Of a stretch of DNA of 64,000 nucleotides, positions 41,552 to 50,768 are shown piece after piece. The number at the start of each line of letters is the position of its first letter. Position 1 is the stretch's first letter. The translations under genes and the position numbers were made by a program. The notes beneath the pieces were generated by a model. The model made no database searches and was not told the DNA's origin. It saw nothing but the letters and a program-made list of their open reading frames with translations. Source of the DNA: an uncultured Prevotella sp. GTDB taxonomy: Bacteria; Bacteroidota; Bacteroidia; Bacteroidales; Bacteroidaceae. The DNA is taken from NCBI GenBank assembly GCA_905235325.1, contig CAJOLE010000001.1, forward strand, positions 31,364-95,363. The letters are read 5' to 3'.

Positions 41552-42784
41552 ATGGTACTGAATTACATTTGGATAGCTTTTTTCGTCATTGCGTTTGCAA
41601 TCGCATTGGTGAAGTTGGTGTTCTTCGGCGACTTCGACGTGTTTCCGGCCATGATGGATTCCACGTTCTCGTCGTCGAAGACGGCGTTTGAGATTTCGCT
41701 CGGACTGACGGGCGTGCTGGCCCTCTGGCTCGGCATCATGAAGATTGGCGAGCGCGGCGGCGTGGTCAACGTGCTGGCGCGCCTGCTGAGTCCCGTCTTT
41801 ACCAAGTTGTTTCCCAGCATTCCAAAGGGGCATCCCGTCACGGGCAGCATCTTCATGAACATTGCGGCCAATATGCTCGGCCTCGACAATGCAGCCACGC
41901 CCCTCGGCCTGAAGGCGATGGAGCAGATGCAGGAGCTGAACAAGAAGAAGGACACCGCCTCGGACGCGATGATTATGTTCCTCGTGCTGAACACTTCGGG
42001 CCTGACGCTCATCCCCGTCAGCATCCTCGTCTACCGTGCGCAGATGGGAGCCGCCCAGCCTACCGACGTCTTCATGCCGATACTCTTGGCCACGTTCTTC
42101 TCTACCTTGGCGGGTATCATCGTCACCTCGCTCTACCAGCGCATCAACCTGCTCAGCCGCACGCTCCTGCTCACGCTGGGCGGTGCCTGCGCCTTTGTTG
42201 CCGCCGTCATCTGGGGCTTCTCGCAGATGGACGGCGAGCTGATGAACAAGGTGAGCACCTCTATCGCCAATATCTTGCTGATGACCATCATCATAGGCTT
42301 CATCCTGGCCGGCGTGCGCAAGAAGGTGAACTGCTACGATGCCTTCGTCGAGGGCGCCAAGGACGGCTTCACCACTGCCGTGCGCATCATCCCCTATCTC
42401 GTGGCCGTCCTCGTGGGCATCGGCGTGTTCCGTGCCTCCGGGGCTATGGATATGCTCATCGATGGCATCGGCTGGGTGGTCAAGGCCTGCGGCATGGACA
42501 GCGACTTCGTTGCCGCCCTGCCCACGGCACTGATGAAGCCCCTCTCGGGCAGCGGTGCCCGCGGCATGATGGTTGACGCGATGACCACCTTCGGTGCCGA
42601 CTCCTTTGTGGGCCGCCTGTCGTGCGTCTTCCAAGGCTCCACCGACACCACCTTTTATATATTAGCCGTCTACTTCGGCTCTGTCGGCATACGCTATACG
42701 CGCCACGCCGTGGCCTGCGGCCTTTTGGCCGACCTGGCCGGCATCATCTCCGCCATCGCTATCTGTTATATGTTCTTTGGATAA
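41552..42784 (+). CDS. SpmA-SpmB fusion-type nucleoside-recognition membrane protein
   Basis: A 410-residue membrane protein with two Gate/nucleoside-recognition domains. The N-terminal half is SpmA-like (GVLALWLGIMKIGERGGVVN, KGHPVTGSIFMNIAANMLGL and DNAATPLGLKAMEQM). The C-terminal half is SpmB-like (AVRIIPYLVAVLVGIGVFRA, PLSGSGARGMMVDAM and GRLSCVFQGSTDTTFYILAV). In Bacillus the two are separate spore maturation proteins. Bacteroidota, which do not sporulate, carry the fused form with unknown function. The flippase gene starts 3 bp after its stop. Confidence 0.88.
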   Translation: MVLNYIWIAFFVIAFAIALVKLVFFGDFDVFPAMMDSTFSSSKTAFEISLGLTGVLALWLGIMKIGERGGVVNVLARLLSPVFTKLFPSIPKGHPVTGSIFMNIAANMLGLDNAATPLGLKAMEQMQELNKKKDTASDAMIMFLVLNTSGLTLIPVSILVYRAQMGAAQPTDVFMPILLATFFSTLAGIIVTSLYQRINLLSRTLLLTLGGACAFVAAVIWGFSQMDGELMNKVSTSIANILLMTIIIGFILAGVRKKVNCYDAFVEGAKDGFTTAVRIIPYLVAVLVGIGVFRASGAMDMLIDGIGWVVKACGMDSDFVAALPTALMKPLSGSGARGMMVDAMTTFGADSFVGRLSCVFQGSTDTTFYILAVYFGSVGIRYTRHAVACGLLADLAGIISAIAICYMFFG

Positions 42785-42787
42785 ACT

Positions 42788-44236
42788 ATGGCAAATCTGA
42801 AATCTTTGGCCAAGGACACGGTCATCTATGGCCTTTCGAGCATTGTCGGCCGATTCCTCAATTACCTGCTCGTGCCGCTCTACACCCACTATATGCCCAA
42901 GGAGTCGGGCGACTACGGCGTGAGCACCAACATCTACGCCTACACGGCGCTCATCCTCGTGCTGCTGACGTTCGGCATGGAGACCACGCTGTTCCGTTTC
43001 GCCAACGACGAGAAGGCGCGCCCCGACACCGTCTTCACCACCGCCCTTGCCACCGTGGCCGGGCTGACGGCCCTGTTCCTCCTGCTCGTTTTCGGCTTCA
43101 TCACGCCCGTCAGCAGTGCCCTCGGCTATGCCGAACATCCCGAATACCTGACGATGATGGCCGTCGTCGTGGCCCTCGACGCGCTGCAGGCCATACCGTT
43201 CTGCTACCTGCGCTTCCAGAAGCGGCCCATCCGCTTCGCCTCGCTGAAGCTGCTCTTCATCCTGCTGAACATCGGGCTTAACCTGCTCTACTTCGTCTGG
43301 CTGGGCAAGACCTCGGTGTTCTACGTCTTCTTCATCAACCTGCTGTGTACCGCCTTTATCACGCTGTTCTTCATCCCCGACCTGTTCCGCGTCCGCTGGC
43401 ACTTCGACGGAAAGCTGCTGCGCCAGATGCTCGGCTACTCCTGGCCCATCCTCATCCTCGGCATTGCCGGCATCCTCAACCAGGTGGCCGACAAGATTCT
43501 GTTCCCGCTGGTCTATCCCGACGAGGCCGAGGCCAACGTGCAGTTAGGCGTCTATGGCGGCTGCGTGAAGATAGCCATGATCATGGCCATGATTACCCAG
43601 GCATTCCGCTTTGCCTACGAGCCCATCGTCTTTGCCAAGTCGAAGGATGCCGACAAGACCGACTACTACGCCTCGGCCATGAAGTATTTCCTCATCTTCA
43701 CACTGCTGGCCTTCCTCTGCGTCGTCGGCTGGATGCCCCTGCTGCAATATATAATAGGTGCCGACTACCGCGAGGGTCTCGGCGTGATACCCATCGTCAT
43801 GGTGGCTGAAATCATGATGGGCGTCTACTTCAACCTGTCGTTCTGGTACAAGCTCATCGACAAGACCATCTACGGCGCGTGGTTCTCGCTGGCCGGCTGC
43901 GCCGTGCTCTTCCTGGTCAACATCCTGTTCATCCCGCGCTACGGCTACTGGGCCTGCGCCTGGGGCGGCGTGGCGGGCTACGGCACGTCGATGGTGCTGA
44001 GCTACATCGTCGGTCAGCGGAAGAACCCAATTCCCTACCCGATGCGTGCCATGGCCAGGTATGTGGTGCTCACGGCGCTGCTTTACATCTCCATCAACGG
44101 TTTTCCTGCCTTCGGCTTTGGGAGCATCGTCAACCTGCTGTTCAACACGCTCTGCATCGTCATCTTCATCGCCTATATCATACGCTGCGACTTTCCGCTC
44201 AGCAGCCTGCCCATCATCGGCAACAAATTCAGATAA
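42788..44236 (+). CDS. Polysaccharide/lipid-linked oligosaccharide flippase (MATE-like, Wzx/RfbX type)
   Basis: A 482-residue protein with about fourteen hydrophobic segments and no signal peptide. It begins LAKDTVIYGLSSIVGRFLNY and LVPLYTHYMPKESGDYGV, the typical start of polysaccharide-biosynthesis flippases. GIAGILNQVADKILFPLVYP and FRFAYEPIVFAKSK are further family landmarks. It would move an undecaprenyl- or lipid-linked glycan across the inner membrane. No glycosyltransferase gene cluster is adjacent, so its cargo is unknown. The S46 peptidase gene follows after 45 bp without a promoter. Confidence 0.88.
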   Translation: MANLKSLAKDTVIYGLSSIVGRFLNYLLVPLYTHYMPKESGDYGVSTNIYAYTALILVLLTFGMETTLFRFANDEKARPDTVFTTALATVAGLTALFLLLVFGFITPVSSALGYAEHPEYLTMMAVVVALDALQAIPFCYLRFQKRPIRFASLKLLFILLNIGLNLLYFVWLGKTSVFYVFFINLLCTAFITLFFIPDLFRVRWHFDGKLLRQMLGYSWPILILGIAGILNQVADKILFPLVYPDEAEANVQLGVYGGCVKIAMIMAMITQAFRFAYEPIVFAKSKDADKTDYYASAMKYFLIFTLLAFLCVVGWMPLLQYIIGADYREGLGVIPIVMVAEIMMGVYFNLSFWYKLIDKTIYGAWFSLAGCAVLFLVNILFIPRYGYWACAWGGVAGYGTSMVLSYIVGQRKNPIPYPMRAMARYVVLTALLYISINGFPAFGFGSIVNLLFNTLCIVIFIAYIIRCDFPLSSLPIIGNKFR

Positions 44237-44281
44237 AGCCTTTCTTTCCGGAAACCCCGGAAACACATAAAAAACCTATCT

Positions 44282-46357
44282 ATGAAAAAAGCTCTATTAT
44301 CTCTTTTGGCCATCCTGGTCATGACGCCTACCCACGCCGACGAAGGTATGTGGACGCTCTACAACCTGCCCGACGCCGTCTACGAGAAGATGCGCCTCGA
44401 GGGCTACCAGCTGCCCTACGCCCAGCTCTACCAGGCCGACGATGCCATCATGAAGGCCGTCGTCAACTTCTCGGGCTACTGCTCGGGCGTGGTCGTCTCG
44501 CCCGACGGCCTCGTCTTCACCAACCACCACTGCGGCTTCGAGTCCATCCGCTCGCACTCCACCGTCGAGCACGACTATATGCTCAACGGCTTCATTGCCA
44601 AGAGCTACGACGAGGAGCTGCCCAACGAGGAGATGTTCGTCTCGTTCATGGTCGAGCAGCGCGACGTCACCGACCAGCTTCTGGCACAGGGCCTCGACAC
44701 GCTGTCGAAGGACCGCCGCGCCGCACTCCTCGACAGCGTCGAGAACGCCCTCTCGAAGTCCGTCCGCGAGCAGGACTCCACCCTCCGCTTAGAGCTGCAG
44801 CCCTTCTACGAGGGCAACCGCTACTACGCCACCACCTACCGCGACTTCCGCGACCTGCGCCTCGTCTTCGCCATTCCCAAGTCGATGGGTAAGTTCGGCG
44901 GCGAGACCGACAACTGGATGTGGCCGCGCCAGACGTGCGACTTCTCCGTCTTCCGCATCTATGCCGACCCGAAGACCAACGGCCCGGCCAAGTACTCCAA
45001 GGACAACGTGCCCTACCACCCCGAGCACTGGGCGCGCGTCTCGACCGAGGGCTACCGCGAGGGCGACTTCTCCATGACGATGGGCTACCCCGGCTCCACT
45101 TCGCGCTACCTCAGCAGCTACGGCATCAAGGAGCGCTACGAGGAGAATGCCATCCGTGCCCAGGTGCGCGGCGTGAAGCAGCAGGTGATGAAGCGCCACA
45201 TGGACCAGTCGGAGGCCGTCCGCATCAAGTACGACTCCAAGTACGCCCAGTCATCGAACTACTGGAAGAACTCCATCGGCATGAACAAGTGCATCGACTC
45301 CATCGGGCTTATCGGCCAGAAGCGGCAGTTCGAGCAGCTCATCTGCCAGTGGCAGGACTCCACCGGACTCTTCAAGGATCAGCTCGACTTCCCCCAGATG
45401 GAGCGCTTCTACGCCCGCCGGCTCGCCACCAGCAAGGCATACTTGTACTTCGGCGAGACCTTCCGCCGCACCGACGAGCTGTCGCGCCGCGCCATGTACG
45501 TTCACAACGGTGCCAGCCCCGTGGGCCACGGCCGCCGGCAGCACATCAACATCAAGGACAACAGCGATACCTGGGACTACGACACCGACCGCGAGACGCT
45601 CGGCACGCTGCTCCGCAACTATCGCGAGAAGGTCTCCGACCCCCACTACCTGCCCGACTTCTACAAGACCATCGACGAGCGCTTCGGCGGCGACTGCCAG
45701 CAATATGCCGACTACCTCTACTCGAAGTCGCGCCTGCTGAAGAAGGGCAAGCGCCTCTACCCGAACAAGAAGTCGTTCTACAAGGACCCGGGCGTGAAGT
45801 TCGGCCTCGACCTGACCGAGCTCTACGCCGAACTGCGCAAGGAGTTTGCCGCCGTCCGCGACACCATCAACCTGCAGGAGCGCTACCTCTGTGCCGCCAA
45901 GCTGCGCATGGAGGAGGATATGCCCCACTACAGCGACGCCAACTTCACTATGCGCCTCTCGTACGGACAGGTCAAGGAGTACCGCCTCGGCAACAGGCAC
46001 TCCGACTACCGCACCACCGCCCCGAGCCTCGTCGAGAAGATGAAGAAGGGCGATTCCATCGAGGATTATCGCGTAGAGCCTGAGATGATCGACCTCATGC
46101 AGCAGGCCGGACAGATGTCCCTCTGCTTCCTCACCACCAACGACATCACCGGCGGCAACAGCGGCTCGCCGATGTTCGACGGCCGCAACCGTCTCATCGG
46201 CCTCGCCTTCGACGGCAACTGGGACTCACTCTCCAGCGACATCTTCTACGATGCCGACCTGGCCCGCTGCATCGGTGTCGACATACGCTTCGTGCTCTAC
46301 ATGATTGACAAGTGGGGCCATGCCGACCGTCTCATCCGCGAGATCAATGCCCAGTAG
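44282..46357 (+). CDS. S46-family dipeptidyl peptidase, DPP7-like
   Basis: A 691-residue periplasmic serine peptidase with signal peptide KKALLSLLAILVMTPTHA. The catalytic His region is GLVFTNHHCGFESI (His82-His83). The catalytic Ser is in DITGGNSGSPMFDG (Ser627). The residue 18 positions after it, which decides specificity in the family, is Gly (Gly645, in AFDGNWD). In DPP11 this position is Arg and selects acidic P1 residues. In DPP7 it is Gly and fits hydrophobic P1. I therefore infer a DPP7-type enzyme that removes dipeptides from imported oligopeptides. The 3' end overlaps the retropepsin gene by 11 bp. Confidence 0.93.
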   Translation: MKKALLSLLAILVMTPTHADEGMWTLYNLPDAVYEKMRLEGYQLPYAQLYQADDAIMKAVVNFSGYCSGVVVSPDGLVFTNHHCGFESIRSHSTVEHDYMLNGFIAKSYDEELPNEEMFVSFMVEQRDVTDQLLAQGLDTLSKDRRAALLDSVENALSKSVREQDSTLRLELQPFYEGNRYYATTYRDFRDLRLVFAIPKSMGKFGGETDNWMWPRQTCDFSVFRIYADPKTNGPAKYSKDNVPYHPEHWARVSTEGYREGDFSMTMGYPGSTSRYLSSYGIKERYEENAIRAQVRGVKQQVMKRHMDQSEAVRIKYDSKYAQSSNYWKNSIGMNKCIDSIGLIGQKRQFEQLICQWQDSTGLFKDQLDFPQMERFYARRLATSKAYLYFGETFRRTDELSRRAMYVHNGASPVGHGRRQHINIKDNSDTWDYDTDRETLGTLLRNYREKVSDPHYLPDFYKTIDERFGGDCQQYADYLYSKSRLLKKGKRLYPNKKSFYKDPGVKFGLDLTELYAELRKEFAAVRDTINLQERYLCAAKLRMEEDMPHYSDANFTMRLSYGQVKEYRLGNRHSDYRTTAPSLVEKMKKGDSIEDYRVEPEMIDLMQQAGQMSLCFLTTNDITGGNSGSPMFDGRNRLIGLAFDGNWDSLSSDIFYDADLARCIGVDIRFVLYMIDKWGHADRLIREINAQ

Positions 46358-47570
46358 GCCCGCCGTCGTCGCCATCCTCTTACTCCTGAGCGCCGTCGCA
46401 GGTGCTCAGGAGTACTACTATAACCTGAAGTTCCGCCTCCAGCCCAAGAACTTCGCCGACACCATCCCCATCGAGGTTGCCGACGGCCGCATCTACATCC
46501 CCGTCACCATCGCCGGCCGCACCCACCGCTTCCTCCTCGACACCGGCGCCTCCATGTCAGCCGTCTTCACCCCCGCCTCGCCCTCTCCCGCCGCCCCCGC
46601 CTCGTCCCCTCCTGTCGGCTATGCTGCGGCGGTGCCGCAGCCCGTCGGCGTCATCACCTCGCACGACGCCACCGGCCAGACCCTCCAGACCCCGGTAGTC
46701 GCCCTCCCCGCCGTGCAGATCGGCTCCCTCACCGTCAGCGGCTACCACGCCACCCTCCTCCCCCCGCTGCGCGCCCCCGGCGACTGCGCCGGCATCATCG
46801 GCTTCGACATCTTCAACAAGGGCCTGCTGGCCAAGATCGACACCCGCCGCCGCCGCCTCATCCTGACCGACCGCCGCCGCCACTTCAGCGGCGAGCCGGG
46901 CTTCGAAGCCCGCTACCGCCTGCGCCGCCACGTGCCCTTCGTCGCCCTCAGCCCCTTCGCCGCCTTCGCCGACGAGGCCCGCTTCGACACCGGCGACCGC
47001 GCGCTCTACGCCCTCTCGCGCCAGAGTTACGACGCCGCCCGCGCCGCTTCGCCCGCCGAGGTTGAGCAGCAGGTCGAGGCCCGCACCCTCGGCAGCCTGC
47101 GCATCGGCCACTTCGGCACCGAGAGCGCCGACGAGGTCGCCCTCCTCTGTCTGCCCACCCTTACCTGGGGCGACTTCAGCTTCCGCAACGTCCGCACGCT
47201 CACCGCCCAGGGCGCGTCGGCCGTCGGCAGCGCCCTCCTCGACTACGGCTCCGTCATCATCGACCCGCGCCGCCGCCGTCTTCTCTTCCAGCCCTACGAC
47301 GGCGGCACGCAGTGCCTGGTCGACAACCGCCTGCCCGACATCTACTACGTCCCCGACCCGCAGGGCCGCCCCACCGTCGGCCTCGTCTGGGAGCAGAGCG
47401 AGCCTTACCGTCAGGGCTTCCGCCGGGGCGACGTCATCATTGCCGTCGACGGCACCCCCGTCCGCACCGTTGCCGACTTCACCCACTACCCCTTCATCGC
47501 CAACCAGACCTACACCGTCAGCGTCATTGACAGTCGGGGCGACACCCGCCAGATATGGGTGGCCAAATAG
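46347..47570 (+). CDS. Two-lobed retropepsin-like aspartic protease with C-terminal PDZ domain
   Basis: A 407-residue secreted protein. The signal peptide is PSRPAVVAILLLLSAVAGAQ. The first aspartyl-protease lobe has the active-site DTG at Asp65 (RFLLDTGASMSAVF). A second lobe has DTG at Asp214 (EARFDTGDRALYAL). A PDZ domain follows (about 335-405, with GLVWEQSEPYRQGFRRGDVI). Two lobes in one chain would form a pseudo-dimer like pepsin. It starts inside the last 11 bp of the S46 gene, which makes a coupled pair of periplasmic peptidases. Base composition is very GC-rich. The start at 46347 gives a clean signal peptide; the longer frame to 46305 does not. Confidence 0.82.
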   Translation: MPSRPAVVAILLLLSAVAGAQEYYYNLKFRLQPKNFADTIPIEVADGRIYIPVTIAGRTHRFLLDTGASMSAVFTPASPSPAAPASSPPVGYAAAVPQPVGVITSHDATGQTLQTPVVALPAVQIGSLTVSGYHATLLPPLRAPGDCAGIIGFDIFNKGLLAKIDTRRRRLILTDRRRHFSGEPGFEARYRLRRHVPFVALSPFAAFADEARFDTGDRALYALSRQSYDAARAASPAEVEQQVEARTLGSLRIGHFGTESADEVALLCLPTLTWGDFSFRNVRTLTAQGASAVGSALLDYGSVIIDPRRRRLLFQPYDGGTQCLVDNRLPDIYYVPDPQGRPTVGLVWEQSEPYRQGFRRGDVIIAVDGTPVRTVADFTHYPFIANQTYTVSVIDSRGDTRQIWVAK

Positions 47571-47630
47571 CCAAAAAAACATAAAAAATGCTGGCAGCGA
47601 GTGTTTGTCGTTGGCCAGGAAGAAATAATT

Positions 47631-47660
47631 ATGTAATTTTGCATTATGTAATTTTGCATT
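47631..47660 (+). repeat. 15-bp perfect tandem duplication carrying two -7 boxes
   Basis: ATGTAATTTTGCATT occurs twice in tandem without mismatch. Each copy contains one TAATTTTG -7 box (47634-47641 and 47649-47656). It lies directly upstream of the AAA ATPase gene at 47682. Confidence 0.85.
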
Positions 47661-47681
47661 ATGCCCTTTTAGCTTATCACG

Positions 47682-48809
47682 ATGAAAGAACTGAGCAATC
47701 CCTTTGTCATAGGGAAATATGTGAGCAAGGAATACTTCTGTGACAGGAAAGAAGAGACCAGCTTGTTGGTCCATCACATTACCAATGGCCGTCATGTTGC
47801 CATCATGTCAGAACGCAGGTTAGGAAAAACCGGATTGATAGAGCACGTCTTTGTCAACAACCTGTCCAAAGAGTATGAGACTTTTCTGATAGACATCTAT
47901 ACTTGCAAGAACCTGCGCGAGATGACCTACTTGCTGGCCAGCGAGGTCTTCAAGAAACTGTCAAAAAAGCAGTCACTGCTGGAACGCTTACTGCGGGTGG
48001 TACAATCAATCAAAGCCACCATAAAATATAACGTAGTGACAGGTGAGCCTGAAGTAGGCTTTGGCATAGGCGATATCAGCGAACCTGAAATCACCCTCGA
48101 CGAAATACTGCAATATCTTGATACGTCAGACAAAACGTGTGTCGTAGCAATAGATGAGTTTCAGAGAATTGCAAGTTTCGAGGAAGATAATATGGAGGCA
48201 TTGTTAAGAACGAAGATTCAGCACATGAAGCATGCACTGTTTGTCTTTGCAGGCAGTGAACAGCATTTGCTCGAGAGCATCTTCAACGACCCTGGCCGTC
48301 CCTTCTATAACAGTGTGGTTTTTATGCAATTATTGCCCATTAAAAAGCAGGAATACATAAAGTTCTGCCAACAATTGTTTGCATATTACGGCAAGAGCGT
48401 CTCCGACATCCTGATATCACGACTTTATGACTGTTTCCGTGGAATCACTTGGTACCTGCAATTGGGTATGAACGAAGCTTTTACACTCGCAGAACGCGGA
48501 GAGCATGTTGGCGAAAGCAGCTACAGTCACATCCTGAACCACATGGTAGACTCCAAACGCTTTACTTTCGAAGACCGTTACGCCTCGCTTACAGAGAAGC
48601 AAAAGACCGTACTACAGGCCATCGCATCTGAATATCCCAATGATGTGACGCCGACCAGTCTGGAATTTATTTCAAAATATAGTCTGAAAACAGCAAGCAG
48701 CGTACAGACGGCCGTAAAAGGACTTACGGAGAAAGGTATCCTTAGCGACAGTCATGGTCGGAAACGCCCGACTGATATCTTGTTCATGCTCTGGCTGAAA
48801 AGCTACTGA
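47682..48809 (+). CDS. AAA ATPase of the archaeal-type ATPase family (COG1672-like)
   Basis: A 375-residue cytosolic protein. It begins NPFVIGKYVSKEYFCDRKEE, the usual start of this family. Walker A is SERRLGKTGL at residues 43-52. Walker B is TCVVAIDEFQRI near 150-161. EFQRIASFEED follows, and FAGSEQHLLESIF is a sensor-1-like segment. The C-terminal about 80 residues look like a winged helix (SLTEKQKTVLQAIASEYPND). Many Prevotella and Bacteroides genomes carry several copies, and no function is established. Its codon use is clearly AT-richer than the very GC-rich genes on both sides, which suggests recent acquisition. The start at 47682 follows a duplicated promoter. Confidence 0.85.
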   Translation: MKELSNPFVIGKYVSKEYFCDRKEETSLLVHHITNGRHVAIMSERRLGKTGLIEHVFVNNLSKEYETFLIDIYTCKNLREMTYLLASEVFKKLSKKQSLLERLLRVVQSIKATIKYNVVTGEPEVGFGIGDISEPEITLDEILQYLDTSDKTCVVAIDEFQRIASFEEDNMEALLRTKIQHMKHALFVFAGSEQHLLESIFNDPGRPFYNSVVFMQLLPIKKQEYIKFCQQLFAYYGKSVSDILISRLYDCFRGITWYLQLGMNEAFTLAERGEHVGESSYSHILNHMVDSKRFTFEDRYASLTEKQKTVLQAIASEYPNDVTPTSLEFISKYSLKTASSVQTAVKGLTEKGILSDSHGRKRPTDILFMLWLKSY

Positions 48810-48901
48810 GAAAAAGGATGACGAGCCACTTCCGAGGGGCCTCCTCGCGCAGCCCGCAGGAAAAAAGTCGGAAATCGTTTGGCCGTCTCATCCGTTTTTC
48901 G

Positions 48902-48909
48902 TATTTTTG
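48902..48909 (+). promoter_or_regulatory. -7 promoter box of miaB
   Basis: TATTTTTG followed by CAG, 18 nt before the ATG at 48928. Confidence 0.6.
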
Positions 48910-48927
48910 CAGAATAAAACGACCGAA

Positions 48928-50247
<1,320 letters not shown>

Positions 50248-50311
50248 CGCAAGCAGTCCGGCCTATACCATCAGTAAGGATCGTGGAAACTCTCGACAAC
50301 CATTGACGCTC

Positions 50312-50625
50312 TCCAAAACCCGCCGCCTTTTCAGCAAAACCCGCCCCCTTTTGCGCAAAACCCGCCGCCTTTTCCCATTTAGCCCATTCAGCCCATCAAC
50401 CTTCAACCTCAGGTGTCGGTTCAGGTGTCGGTTCCAGCCCCGCAGCCAGCCTGAAGCCTCCTTATTGCCCTCCGTCCTTACGTCCTGTCGCTATATATAG
50501 TTGTAATATGTACTTTTTATCCTACACTTCCTACACTTCCTACACCTAAAAAAAAGTCGGGCAGGTGTAGGAAGTGTAGGAAGTGTAGGATGTCTCCCGC
50601 GAATCACAATCAGTAATGAATTAGA
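50312..50625 (+). repeat. Composite intergenic repeat, copy D
   Basis: This has the same modules and order as copy A on the plus strand: three 21-nt units at 50314-50373 (spacers CAGC then GCGC), two 12-nt GGTGTCGGTTCA repeats at 50411-50436, TATATATAGTTGT near 50493-50506 and the hairpin at 50519-50591. Between the 21-nt units and the 12-nt block it has a CCCATT-type stretch in place of the sequence found in A and B. Confidence 0.85.
50519..50591. repeat. Long inverted repeat (hairpin) of copy D
   Basis: Two perfectly complementary 29-nt arms (AT, then CCTACACTT twice and CCTACACCT) flank a 15-nt loop ending GTCGGGC. Confidence 0.9.
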
Positions 50626-50722
50626 ATGCTCTTTTGCTGTAACCAATTCCAATCTTATGGTACTTTTTGAGAAAAGAGCGGTGACTTTTGCACCTATCCT
50701 TGCACGTCAGGAAAAAAAAGCG

Positions 50723-50730
50723 TAACTTTG
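50723..50730 (+). promoter_or_regulatory. -7 promoter box of the PL11 lyase gene
   Basis: TAACTTTG followed by CTGC, 38 nt before the ATG at 50769. Confidence 0.65.
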
Positions 50731-50768
50731 CTGCACGAACGATAACGAAAACGATAACTAAAACGAAG

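Larger units (their letters stand above)
50248..50722. other. Intergenic region between miaB and the PL11 lyase gene
   Basis: This stretch carries repeat copy D (50312-50625). The about 65 bp before copy D and the about 95 bp after it show no gene, terminator or RNA motif that I recognise. Confidence 0.6.

Noticed and set aside
40505-42634. 709-codon minus-strand frame across transporter, HhH and SpmA/B genes
   Set aside because: It spans three recognised genes and encodes a biased His/Glu/Asp-rich product with no recognisable domain.
50519-50620. The long hairpins as ordinary rho-independent terminators
   Set aside because: No T-run follows the stem. In copies A and C the hairpin lies in a divergent gap where no upstream gene needs ending.
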